Both the position numbers and the translations under genes were made by a program. A stretch of 64,000 nt of DNA from Desertimonas sp963786985 (lineage in GTDB: Bacteria > Actinomycetota > Acidimicrobiia > Acidimicrobiales > Ilumatobacteraceae), in the NCBI GenBank assembly GCA_963786985.1, contig CAWBBL010000018.1, positions 310,001-374,000 on the forward strand, in the 5' to 3' direction. Positions 51,257-58,729 of the stretch are shown here, in pieces; the first letter of the stretch is position 1; each line of letters begins with the position of its first letter. Under the pieces are notes generated by a model, which made no database searches, was not told where the DNA came from, and worked only from the letters and a program-made list of their open reading frames with translations.

Positions 51257-52738
51257 TCAGCGGACGGCCGTCTCCATCTCCTTCGCCGTCTCGGCAGTGA
51301 TCTCGATCTCGAACGCCCCGACCCTGCCCGGCTGGTCGGGCAGCTTGCCGTCGCTCAGCGCGAGGAGCATCGGCAGCGGGTCGAAGTCGAAGCGGACCAG
51401 CCGCGTTCTGCCGTCGACCAGGGTGTCGAGGACGGCGAGCTCGAACTCGACGACTTCGGCGAGTTGCGGGACCCCGACGCCCAGCTCGCTGATGAACCGG
51501 GCGAAGGCGCGAGCCTCCGTGGCCGCGAACAGCTGCGGCGTCACGCGGCTGCGGTACTCGGAGAGGAGCATGCGGAACACGTCCTCGCCCAAGGCCAGCA
51601 TCAGCAAGCGAGTGGTCCGCCGGAGGTTGCTGGCGATCATCGAGGCGCGGAACTCCAACGACAGCTTCTGCAGCAAGGTGACGCCGGCGTCCTCGGCCAG
51701 CACGGCGCCGATGCCCGGCGACGGCGCCCGCCCGACGACGAGTGCACCGAGCTCGGCTTCCCACGTCGCGGGGACCACCTCATCATCGGTGAGAGGCTCG
51801 GCGCGCTCGACCCGCCGCGGCGATGTCGAGGTCTCCGCTGCGGTGCCCCGCAGCGACCACAGCTCCCGGAGCAGTTCGAGCTGACGACAGATCTGTTGAT
51901 CGCCGGTCGACTCGACGAACGACGGGTAGATCTCGAAGATGATCGCGCCGAGGGCTGGCAGTCGAGCAACGATGTCACGCGCCTGGCTGAACAGCGCGGC
52001 GGGGATCGGTCCGGAGTGGGCGTCCAGCCAATAGCCGTCCAGCCAGAACCCGCCGGCCAGGTGGACCTCCCACACCCGCTCCAACGGCAGCCGGGAGATG
52101 AATTCGTCGACGGGTTGCCGGCCGTTCACGGCGTTCGTGAACACGTTGTGCAGGTCGAGCAGGATCCCGCAGTCGGCACCGGCGGCGACTGCCGCGGTGA
52201 ACGTTCCGTCGTCCATCTCGTCGGGCCGCGGCGCCAGGTAGTTGACGCCGGTCTCGAATGCCAACGGCACGCCGAGCTGCTCACGCAGCCGGCGAATCGA
52301 GTCGACGGCGACCGCCACCCCCAACTCGGTCTGGCGCGGCGGGAGGAAGAACCCGGTGTGGAAGTCGCCGGTGCCGTTGAAGCTGAGATGCTCGCTGACC
52401 CACGGTGATTCGAGCTCGGCGATCGTCTCGTTCAACAGGGCGACCTGCTGCGGGTCGGGCGTCGCCGTTCCCCCGACGGGAACGCCGATGCTGTGCACGA
52501 GTTTTCGGAACGGAAGGTCGCGCAGGTAGGCGGCGACCTCGTCGTGACGGGTCACGCCGCCGCCGGGCGTGTCGAGGTCGAGCCAGGTGGTCTGCGGCTC
52601 GACCTCGACGACGTCGATCAGCTCGGAATGACGACTCAGCAACCCCTCGATCGCCGAGGAGAACGTGATTCCCACGCCGAGTTCCGGCCGGCGAGGTGGG
52701 TGCTGATCGCAGCTACGGAGCGAAGTTGCCGTCGACAT
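51257..52738 (-). CDS. MNIO (DUF692) peptide-modifying oxidase fused to a partner domain
   Basis: Residues 20-300 form a DUF692 barrel: GVGITFSSAIEGLL, VEVEP (E45, E47), VHSIG (H82), SEHLSF (H117), FETGVNYL (E162), LLDLHNVF (D195, H197, N198), EVHLAGG (H226), DAHSGP (H241) and IFEIYP (E269). These are the metal-ligand positions of multinuclear iron oxidases such as MbnB. Residues about 330-493 (LLSEYRSRVTPQLF; FISELGVGVPQLAEVVEFELAVL) look like the partner protein (DUF2063/MbnC-like) normally encoded separately. The ATG at 52738 lies inside the end of the candidate precursor gene, so translation is coupled. It probably oxidises Cys residues of that peptide. Product unknown. Confidence 0.85.
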   Translation of the reverse strand: MSTATSLRSCDQHPPRRPELGVGITFSSAIEGLLSRHSELIDVVEVEPQTTWLDLDTPGGGVTRHDEVAAYLRDLPFRKLVHSIGVPVGGTATPDPQQVALLNETIAELESPWVSEHLSFNGTGDFHTGFFLPPRQTELGVAVAVDSIRRLREQLGVPLAFETGVNYLAPRPDEMDDGTFTAAVAAGADCGILLDLHNVFTNAVNGRQPVDEFISRLPLERVWEVHLAGGFWLDGYWLDAHSGPIPAALFSQARDIVARLPALGAIIFEIYPSFVESTGDQQICRQLELLRELWSLRGTAAETSTSPRRVERAEPLTDDEVVPATWEAELGALVVGRAPSPGIGAVLAEDAGVTLLQKLSLEFRASMIASNLRRTTRLLMLALGEDVFRMLLSEYRSRVTPQLFAATEARAFARFISELGVGVPQLAEVVEFELAVLDTLVDGRTRLVRFDFDPLPMLLALSDGKLPDQPGRVGAFEIEITAETAKEMETAVR

Positions 52739-53168
52739 CAAGGGTCGAGTGCAGTTCCCGTTCGAACGTCATGTCGAACCCGGAACAACACATCGCCAAG
52801 CCGCCTTGCAGCCAGTGCGGGCCGAGCCGCTTGCCGAAGATGTCGATCTTCGTGAGGATCGCCTCGAGGTCGTACTCCGTGCTCGGGGTGAGGGCCACGG
52901 TGACCTCGCGCCTGGCACCGCGGGATACCGCCTGCCCGGCACGGACCTCGGTCGACGTGACCTTCAAGTCGGCGTCGAGAACGAAGTCGCGTTCGCTCTC
53001 GAACGTGCAGTCGAAGCCCGAGAAGCACTCCGGGCATCCGAGCCGCTCGGCGAACGCGGCCACCCCTTTCTTGAACGTCTCCAAGTCGTTGGCGACCTTG
53101 GCGGGCATCGAGATGCGCACCGCGCCACCCGGCCAGGTCTGGAGATCACCCTTGATCTTCGTCGCCAT
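52713..53168 (-). CDS. Candidate MNIO substrate protein with repeated Cys-SGFD motif
   Basis: The 151-residue protein has two related units. The first is RLGCPECFSGFDCTFESERDF with C45, C48 and C54. The second is AMCCSGFDMTFERELHSTLD with C127 and C128. Each is preceded by an alpha-helical stretch ending RLG. There is no signal peptide or membrane helix. ATG 53168 follows an AAGGAG site. The MNIO gene begins within its last codons. MNIO enzymes act on Cys-containing precursor peptides, so this is the obvious substrate. At 151 residues with a duplicated motif it is larger than classic RiPP precursors. No cleavage site is evident. Confidence 0.7.
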   Translation of the reverse strand: MATKIKGDLQTWPGGAVRISMPAKVANDLETFKKGVAAFAERLGCPECFSGFDCTFESERDFVLDADLKVTSTEVRAGQAVSRGARREVTVALTPSTEYDLEAILTKIDIFGKRLGPHWLQGGLAMCCSGFDMTFERELHSTLDVDGNFAP

Positions 53169-53205
53169 GTTGTCTGCTCCTTTCATGTGTGGGTTGATTC
53201 GCAGG

Positions 53206-54111
53206 TCATGGCAGACCGGCGTGGGCCTGCCAGAAGTCGACGATCGCCGCGGTGGCATCGAAGTGCGACGCCACGGGCGGGTTCCCGACGGTCGTCGGCC
53301 CGGGCCAGTTGTGCCCCCCGTTGATCACCGTGGCGCAGGCGAAGGCCTCGTCGCCGCGATAGAGCTGCACGACCACCTCGGTGAGGTTGGCGCTGCCGGG
53401 GATCAGCACCGTCGATGCCGCCGGATCGTTCGGGGCGATGCCGTTGCGGGTGAGCATCTCGGCGACGGTGAAGGCGGGCTTCGTGGTGTTGATCGGCACT
53501 TCCTGCAACGTCGCCGGCGCGCGGTAGGTGAATTCGCCGGTGCCGTGCACGTACATCACGGGTGCCGCCGGGGGCTCCTCGCCGGTGGCGTCGAGCTGCC
53601 GGCGATACCGCTGGGCTTTCTCGGGATCGAGGGCTTGGCCGACGGCGGCGAACCCGCGGAACAGGGCCACCCGGTTCGAGTTGAGCAGCTGCCAGACCAT
53701 CCCGGCGCCGTTGGAGAATCCGGCGGCGTAGATCAGCGCCGGATCGGCAACGACCTCCGGGACCGAGGCCGATCCCGTGAGGTAGGTGGTCGACGTGATC
53801 TCCTGCACGAGGAGGTCGACGAACTCGAGATCGATCGTCGGAACGGTGTTGTCGGTCTTCTGGAAGTGGACCCAGTCGCCGGCCAGGCGGGGATCGGCCT
53901 CGGGAAACACCAGCAAGTAGTCGGCGACGTTGGCCGGGGCGGGGCTGCCGGCTTCGATGCCCCACCGCCGGGCGATCGTCTCGACGTCCTGGCCGGAACC
54001 GTGAAAGACGATGATCGCCGGCACGCTCTCCTGCGGCGGGTCGGCCGGGACGTGGACGTGGAACGTGCGATCGCCTGGCTGGGCGATCAGCTGGTCGGTC
54101 AGCAACGGCAT
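53206..54111 (-). CDS. Alpha/beta-hydrolase, poly(3-hydroxybutyrate)/feruloyl esterase type
   Basis: The 301-residue enzyme has the hydrolase fold with IIVFHGSGQDVETIARRW (oxyanion region), the nucleophile elbow GFSNGAGM and a late catalytic His in GGHNWPG. The family (LpqC/PHB depolymerase-like) cleaves esters and is often secreted, but no signal peptide is seen here. GAGGAG precedes ATG 54111. It ends 37 bp before the precursor gene and so may head the MNIO operon, but could also be independent. Confidence 0.87.
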   Translation of the reverse strand: MPLLTDQLIAQPGDRTFHVHVPADPPQESVPAIIVFHGSGQDVETIARRWGIEAGSPAPANVADYLLVFPEADPRLAGDWVHFQKTDNTVPTIDLEFVDLLVQEITSTTYLTGSASVPEVVADPALIYAAGFSNGAGMVWQLLNSNRVALFRGFAAVGQALDPEKAQRYRRQLDATGEEPPAAPVMYVHGTGEFTYRAPATLQEVPINTTKPAFTVAEMLTRNGIAPNDPAASTVLIPGSANLTEVVVQLYRGDEAFACATVINGGHNWPGPTTVGNPPVASHFDATAAIVDFWQAHAGLP

Positions 54112-54177
54112 GGTCGATCTCCTCGCATGACGCCACTGTCCACGAGAGCCGTTACCCACGCGTTACCCGCGCCCCTC

Positions 54178-54251
54178 CATCTGGGGAAGATCCGTGTCAA
54201 ACGATGATGTGGGGAAGATCCGTGTCAGGCCCTGACGCGATTCTTCCCCAG
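54178..54251 (+). repeat. Intergenic repeat family R, copy 4
   Basis: Direct-direct-inverted CTGGGGAAGATnnGTGTCA units, with the last two closing on GTCAGG-C-CCTGAC. The final unit has two mismatches. The copy lies between the ECF sigma stop (54259) and the esterase start, and would be crossed by any transcript running through both. Confidence 0.9.
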
Positions 54252-54258
54252 AAGGAAG

Positions 54259-55479
54259 TCAGCCGGCGGCCACCCTGTCACGCCGGCGGGCGAGTTGGCG
54301 GCGCTCCTGCTCGGTGGGAGCCAGCCCAATGGCCCGATCGAACTCGGCGCGCGCCTCGATGATTCGTCCGGCCCGCGCCAGGAGCTCACCACGGGCAGCG
54401 GCGACGAGATGGAAGTCGGCCAGCTCCCCAGCGACGGCGTCGAGGGCGTGCAAGCCGGCGAGCGGCCCGTCACTCATCCCCACGGCGACCGCCCGGTTGA
54501 GGGCGACGACCGGCGACGGATGGACCTCCAAGAGCTCGTCGTACAGCTCGACGATGCGTAGCCAGTCCGTCGACGCGGCATCGAGTGCCGTGGCGTGAAC
54601 GGCGGCCAGGTCGGCTTGGATGCGGTACGGCCGGCGCCGAGCGCCATCGCCGACGACGGTCAGCGAGAGCCCTTCGCCGATCGCCTCGATGTCCCACCGT
54701 GAACGGTCCTGTTCCTCGAGCGTCACGAGCTCCCCGTCGACGACGCGGGCCGCCCGGCGGGCGTGCTGGAGCAACATCAGGGCGAGCAGCGCGCGGACCT
54801 CGTCGGAGTCCGGCAGCAGCTCGACGAGCAGCCGCCCGAGGCGGATCGCCTCGGCCGCCACGTCGTCGTCGGCCGCCGCCGCATAACCCTCCGTGAACAC
54901 GAGGTAGATCACGGCGAGCACACCGTCGAGGCGTTCGGGGAGTTCGTCGACGGGAGGAACTCGGTAGGGGATGCCGGCGTTGGCGATCTTGCGCTTGGCG
55001 CGCAGGAGCCGCTGGCCCATCGTGTTCTCGGACGTCAGGAACATCCGCCCAACCGCGGCCAGCGACAAGTGGGCGACGACGTTGAGGGTGAGGCCCACCC
55101 GCGCCTCCATCGACAGCGCTGGATGGCAGCAGGCGAAGATCAGCCGCAGCCGGTCGTCGTCGATCGGGTGTGCGGATGCGGCGGGCTCGTCGTCCATCAC
55201 TACCTCGCTGAGCTTGGTTGACTCCGTGCCGCGACGGCGGAGCAGGTCGATCGCCCGCCGGCGGGCGGTTGTCGTCAGCCATGCCGCCGGATTGTCGGGA
55301 ATGCCGTCGACCGACCAGCGACGCAGTGCTCGCTCCGCGGCGTCAGCGACGGCGTCCTCGGCGAGATCCCAGTCCCCGGTCGTCCGGATCAGCGTGGCGA
55401 CGATGCGTAGACGTTCGGCAGCGATCGCCTCGGCGAGTGCGCGGTGAACCCGGTCGACCTCGCACCCACCGCCGGTCAC
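54259..55479 (-). CDS. ECF sigma factor (ECF42 type) with C-terminal TPR-like domain
   Basis: The 406-residue protein has sigma2 (IVATLIRTTGDWDLAEDAVADAAERAL), sigma4 (LTLNVVAHLSLAAVGRMFLTSENTMGQRLLRAKRKI) and a long helical extension (about 190-405: PVVALNRAVAVGMSDGPLAGLHALDAV) as in ECF42 sigma factors. No anti-sigma gene is present, which is usual for this group. GTG 55479 overlaps the stop of the upstream DGPF (YCII) gene, the family's typical partner. It directs transcription of its partner genes under an unknown signal. Confidence 0.93.
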   Translation of the reverse strand: MTGGGCEVDRVHRALAEAIAAERLRIVATLIRTTGDWDLAEDAVADAAERALRRWSVDGIPDNPAAWLTTTARRRAIDLLRRRGTESTKLSEVVMDDEPAASAHPIDDDRLRLIFACCHPALSMEARVGLTLNVVAHLSLAAVGRMFLTSENTMGQRLLRAKRKIANAGIPYRVPPVDELPERLDGVLAVIYLVFTEGYAAAADDDVAAEAIRLGRLLVELLPDSDEVRALLALMLLQHARRAARVVDGELVTLEEQDRSRWDIEAIGEGLSLTVVGDGARRRPYRIQADLAAVHATALDAASTDWLRIVELYDELLEVHPSPVVALNRAVAVGMSDGPLAGLHALDAVAGELADFHLVAAARGELLARAGRIIEARAEFDRAIGLAPTEQERRQLARRRDRVAAG

Positions 55480-55832
55480 GGTGGCGGGCCGCCATCTTGG
55501 CCATCCCAGAACGGACGCAACTCCAGGCGGCCCGATCGCGCCATCGGGTGCTCCGCGGCGATCTTGATCGCCTCGTCGAGGTCGGCGCACTCGAGAATGT
55601 CGAAGCCGGCGATCCACTCCCGGGTCTCGGCAAACGGGCCGTCGGTGATCAGCACCTGGCCGCCACGCATGCGCACCGTCGTGGCATCGCCGACCGGGCG
55701 CAGCACGTCGCCCATCACGCGCGCCCCACTGGCGTCGTGACGCTCCACCCAGTCCTCGACATCGTCGAGGAGTGGATCGCCGGTTGGCGGATCCGGCTCG
55801 GTGTCGGTGCAGACGAACATCATGTATCTCAT
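55476..55832 (-). CDS. YCII/DGPF domain protein, ECF42 partner
   Basis: The 118-residue protein starts MRYMMFVCTD and carries VLITDGPFAETREWIAGFDILEC, including the DGPF signature. These small YCII-fold proteins (related to PhnB-type reporters) are encoded with ECF42 sigma factors and form their usual target set. ATG 55832 is chosen over a longer upstream frame because it matches the family start. The stop overlaps the sigma gene. Confidence 0.93.
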   Translation of the reverse strand: MRYMMFVCTDTEPDPPTGDPLLDDVEDWVERHDASGARVMGDVLRPVGDATTVRMRGGQVLITDGPFAETREWIAGFDILECADLDEAIKIAAEHPMARSGRLELRPFWDGQDGGPPP

Positions 55833-55932
55833 CTCGTGCTCCTTCGGGTGGTCGAGGTCGTACACCGAGACGACGTTCGGGATGCTACGAATCCGACACG
55901 TCGCGCAGAACTTTCCGACTCGAGGAGGATCG

Positions 55933-56472
55933 ATGAACGAGCTCGGCTCCGGGCAGCCCGTCGGCGGGATCATGCAGCTGGCGTACGTGGTCCCCGACAT
56001 TGCCGCGGCAATGTCGCGTTGGACGGCTGACCTGCACGTCGGTCCGTGGTTCCTCCTCGACCACTTCACCGGTGTCGATCCGGTGTACCGCGGTCAGCCG
56101 TGCCGCGCCGGCGTCGCCCTGGCGATGGGCTACGCCGGACACCTGCAGATCGAGCTGATCCAACCGACGGACGACCATCCGTCGGTGTACAAGGAGCACA
56201 TCGACGCCAACGGCTTCGGGTTCCACCACTTCGGCCTGGCCAGCGCCGACTACACCGCCGACGTCGACCGCTACCTGGCCGACGGCTACGAGCTGGCGTT
56301 CGAGGCCGGTGTACCGACCGGTGGCAAGGTCGCCTACCTGGACACCCACGGCGCGCTGCCCGGCTACCTCGAAGTGATCGAGATCGGCGAGCTGATGGAG
56401 GAGGTGTTCACCCGCTATTGGCGGGCTTCGATCGGCTGGGACGGGACCGACCCGGTGCGACCATTCGGCTGA
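55933..56472 (+). CDS. VOC superfamily protein (Glyoxalase_4 type)
   Basis: The 179-residue protein has QLAYVVPDIAAAMSRWTADLHVGPWF, HLQIELIQPTDD, FHHFGLASADYTADVDRYLA and GYLEVIEIGELM. These are the two VOC modules with His/Glu metal ligands similar to methylmalonyl-CoA epimerase-like proteins. A GAGGAGG ribosome site is 4 bp before ATG 55933. It is divergent from the DGPF gene. Substrate unknown. Confidence 0.87.
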   Translation: MNELGSGQPVGGIMQLAYVVPDIAAAMSRWTADLHVGPWFLLDHFTGVDPVYRGQPCRAGVALAMGYAGHLQIELIQPTDDHPSVYKEHIDANGFGFHHFGLASADYTADVDRYLADGYELAFEAGVPTGGKVAYLDTHGALPGYLEVIEIGELMEEVFTRYWRASIGWDGTDPVRPFG

Positions 56473-56506
56473 TCTCGCGGCGCCCCGACGGTGCCAAGGT
56501 GTGCCG

Positions 56507-56872
56507 ATGTCCCGCAACACGCAGACCGTCGAGACGTACATCGACGGGTTCAACAAGTCAGACCACGCCCAGATCCTGTCCTGCCTCACCGACGACATCG
56601 ACTGGACGGTGTTCGGCTTCTTCCGCCTGCACGGCAAGGAGGCGTACGACCGCGAGATCGAGAATCCAGCGTTCGTCGGCAACCCAACGGTCACGATCAC
56701 CCGGATGGTCGAGCAGGACGACGTCGTGATGGCCGAGATGACGCTGGAGGTGCGCCGAGCGGGCGGCGACTTGATGCGGGCGGCGATGGCCGAGGTCTTC
56801 GTGATGCGCGACGGCAAGATCGACGAGCGCCGCGCCTACGTCATCGAGCTCAAGGAGAACGACTACCGGTGA
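56507..56872 (+). CDS. SnoaL-like (NTF2 fold) protein
   Basis: The 121-residue protein (VETYIDGFNKSDHAQILSCLTDDIDWTVFGFFRLHGKEAYDREI, then VFVMRDGKIDERRAYVIEL) is a SnoaL-like cone-shaped domain. Such proteins act as isomerases or hydrolases, or just bind ligands. ATG 56507 gives the common start; GTG 56501 would add two residues. It follows the VOC gene by 34 bp and may be in its operon. It ends one base from the convergent VOC gene. Confidence 0.85.
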   Translation: MSRNTQTVETYIDGFNKSDHAQILSCLTDDIDWTVFGFFRLHGKEAYDREIENPAFVGNPTVTITRMVEQDDVVMAEMTLEVRRAGGDLMRAAMAEVFVMRDGKIDERRAYVIELKENDYR

Positions 56873-56873
56873 G

Positions 56874-57248
56874 CTACGGCCCGGCGGCGACCACCGTGTA
56901 ACCCTCGGGACCCTGCAGCCAGAGCTCGCGGAGACCCGAGTTCGGGTTGACGAGTGGGCCGTCGAGAATCGTCGCCGCGTGCTCCCCGGCCCGGCCGGCC
57001 ACACCGTCGAAGTCGTCCGTGGCGAACCACAGGAGGAGCCCGTTGCCGCGCGACGGATCGGTTGGATCGCCGAGATGGGGGTGCTCGTCGGCTTCCCACT
57101 GGTGCAGTTGGGCGACGAGCTCGGAACCGTCCAGGAGCATCTCGTACTCGGTTCCGCCGTGGCCGGACACCACGCCGAGCACGTCCTGGAACCACCGCGA
57201 TGCAGCCGCGACATCCTCGACGACGACCATCGGCTGCGCGCGAATCAT
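56874..57248 (-). CDS. VOC superfamily protein
   Basis: The 124-residue protein has PMVVVEDVAAASRWFQDVLGVVSG, YEMLLDGSELVAQLHQW and LRELWLQGPEGYTVVAA, a single-chain glyoxalase/bleomycin-resistance fold. The substrate is unknown. It is divergent from the LysM-NlpC/P60 gene across a 147-bp gap that contains a CRP-type palindrome, so it may be regulated from the same site. Confidence 0.85.
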   Translation of the reverse strand: MIRAQPMVVVEDVAAASRWFQDVLGVVSGHGGTEYEMLLDGSELVAQLHQWEADEHPHLGDPTDPSRGNGLLLWFATDDFDGVAGRAGEHAATILDGPLVNPNSGLRELWLQGPEGYTVVAAGP

Positions 57249-57322
57249 GCGGCGATGCTAGGACGGTCGCCCGGTGCGTGAGCACAGCGCTCCCGGCGAT
57301 TGTTTCGCTGCTCCGCCGCTAA

Positions 57323-57340
57323 CTGTGACCAGTGTCACAG
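57323..57340. promoter_or_regulatory. CRP/GlxR-type binding site
   Basis: CTGTGACCAGTGTCACAG is a perfect palindrome apart from its four central bases and matches TGTGA-N6-TCACA exactly. It lies 55 bp before the LysM-NlpC/P60 start. In mycobacteria and corynebacteria CRP/GlxR proteins control genes for cell-wall growth factors, so the placement makes sense. Confidence 0.7.
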
Positions 57341-57395
57341 CACCGGTCGAGCAGAAGTTCCTGGAGATCTGCGGACGCCCTGCCGATAACCAGAT

Positions 57396-58562
57396 GTGGC
57401 TCGTCTGTCTCGTCTCATCATCGGAATCTCGTTGTCGATCGCCGGACTGATGGCTCCAGTCGTCGTCCAGGGCGCCAATTCGGCGGAGTACGTCGTCAGG
57501 TCCGGCGACTCGCTGAGCGGCATCGCCGCCCGCCATCACGTGTCCCTCGCCGCCGTGCTCGCCGCCAACAACCTCCGGATCACGTCCGTGATCTTCCCCG
57601 GCCAACACTTGACCATCCCCGGCGCATCGACTGGGTCGTCAGCGGCAACGACGTCCGGCAGCTACACGGTCAAGTCCGGCGACTCGCTGAGCACCATCGC
57701 CGCCCGCCATCACGTGTCCCTCGCCGCCGTGCTCGCCGCCAACAACCTCCGGATCACGTCCGTGATCCATCCCGGGCAACGACTGACGATCCCCGGCGGC
57801 AGCTCGAGCGGGTCAGCGCCAACGACGTCCGGCAACTACACGGTCAGGTCCGGCGACTCGTTGAGCGGCATCGCCGCTCGGCATCACGTGTCCCTCGCCG
57901 CCGTGCTCGCCGCCAACAACCTCCGGATCACGTCCGTGATCTTCCCCGGGCAACGACTGACCATCCCCGGCGGCAGCTCGAGCGGGCCGGCCGCCGCGCC
58001 GAGCGCGGCCAACTACACGGTCAAGTCCGGCGACTCGCTGGGCGTCATCGCCGCGCGCCACAACGTCCCGCTCGCGGCGGTGCTCTCGGCCAACAACCTC
58101 ACCGTCAACTCGGTGATCCATCCCGGACAACGCCTGGTGATCCCTGGCGGCACGCCGAGCGCACCGGCCCGGTCGTCGTCCTCCACGGCCGCCGACCGGG
58201 TGGTCGCCTACGCCCTCGCCCAGGTGGGCAAGCCCTACAAGTTCTTCACCCGCGGTCCGTACACGTTCGACTGCTCCGGTCTCACGTTGGCCGCCTATCG
58301 CCAGGTCGGCGTCACCCTCGTTCACCACAGCGCCTCGCAGGCCAGGCAAGGCCGCCCTGTCAACTTCTACAGCGAACCGATCCGCGCCGGCGACCTCGTG
58401 TTCACCTCGACCAACGGCCGGCCGGCGATCAACCACGTCGGCATCGCCATCAGTTCGACGCGGTGGGTGCAGGCCCGACGGCCGGGTGTTCCCGTGCAGA
58501 TCACGCCCCTGCCCCGGGACAGCGCGATCCTCGCCGTGCGCCGGTTCGTCACGGCGAGCTAG
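57396..58562 (+). CDS. Secreted peptidoglycan hydrolase, four LysM plus NlpC/P60
   Basis: The 388-residue protein has a signal peptide (about 1-27), four LysM domains (about 31-75, 89-132, 147-190, 205-250) and an NlpC/P60 domain (about 265-385). The catalytic domain has C293 in FDCSGLTLAAYR and H347 in NHVGIAIS. It cuts stem-peptide bonds in the cell wall, with the LysM array holding it to glycan. The first three LysM units are nearly identical at the DNA level, so the array expanded recently. GTG 57396 start; a CRP-type site lies upstream. Confidence 0.94.
   Translation: MARLSRLIIGISLSIAGLMAPVVVQGANSAEYVVRSGDSLSGIAARHHVSLAAVLAANNLRITSVIFPGQHLTIPGASTGSSAATTSGSYTVKSGDSLSTIAARHHVSLAAVLAANNLRITSVIHPGQRLTIPGGSSSGSAPTTSGNYTVRSGDSLSGIAARHHVSLAAVLAANNLRITSVIFPGQRLTIPGGSSSGPAAAPSAANYTVKSGDSLGVIAARHNVPLAAVLSANNLTVNSVIHPGQRLVIPGGTPSAPARSSSSTAADRVVAYALAQVGKPYKFFTRGPYTFDCSGLTLAAYRQVGVTLVHHSASQARQGRPVNFYSEPIRAGDLVFTSTNGRPAINHVGIAISSTRWVQARRPGVPVQITPLPRDSAILAVRRFVTAS
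57495..58150 (+). repeat. Tandem LysM coding repeats
   Basis: Four in-frame units begin near 57495, 57669, 57843 and 58020, with periods 174, 174 and 177 bp. The first three share long identical stretches at the DNA level (for example around CTCGCCGCCAACAACCTCCG). The fourth is diverged. This is suited to slippage or recombination changing LysM number. Confidence 0.9.
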
Positions 58563-58585
58563 GCCGACGCTGTCGATCGAGGCGG

Positions 58586-58662
58586 GATCTGGGCGGCGAA
58601 CGCCCGGAAAACCGGACCGCCGGCCGCCCAGATCGGGAAATGGACCGCAGGCCGCCCAGAAC
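58586..58662 (-). repeat. Intergenic repeat family S, copy 2
   Basis: On the minus strand two direct units (CTGGGCGGCCTGCGGTCC; CTGGGCGGCCGGCGGTCC) are followed by an inverted GCCGCCCAGATC. It lies between the LysM hydrolase and the ferredoxin oxidoreductase genes, both on the plus strand. It matches copy 1 at 42381 closely. Confidence 0.87.
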
Positions 58663-58729
58663 GGACAACCTCGCGACATCTCACAATGTGGGCAGCAACG
58701 GATCGTCAGCCGGGGTACCGTCAGCGCCC

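Noticed and set aside
55476..56069. Longer N-terminal version of the DGPF protein
   Set aside because: The extension crosses the divergent VOC gene start and is unlike the family, which begins MRYMM.
57495..58150. Regular repeats as a possible CRISPR array
   Set aside because: The repeats are in frame, 174 bp apart, and encode LysM domains; there are no short repeats with unique spacers and no cas genes.
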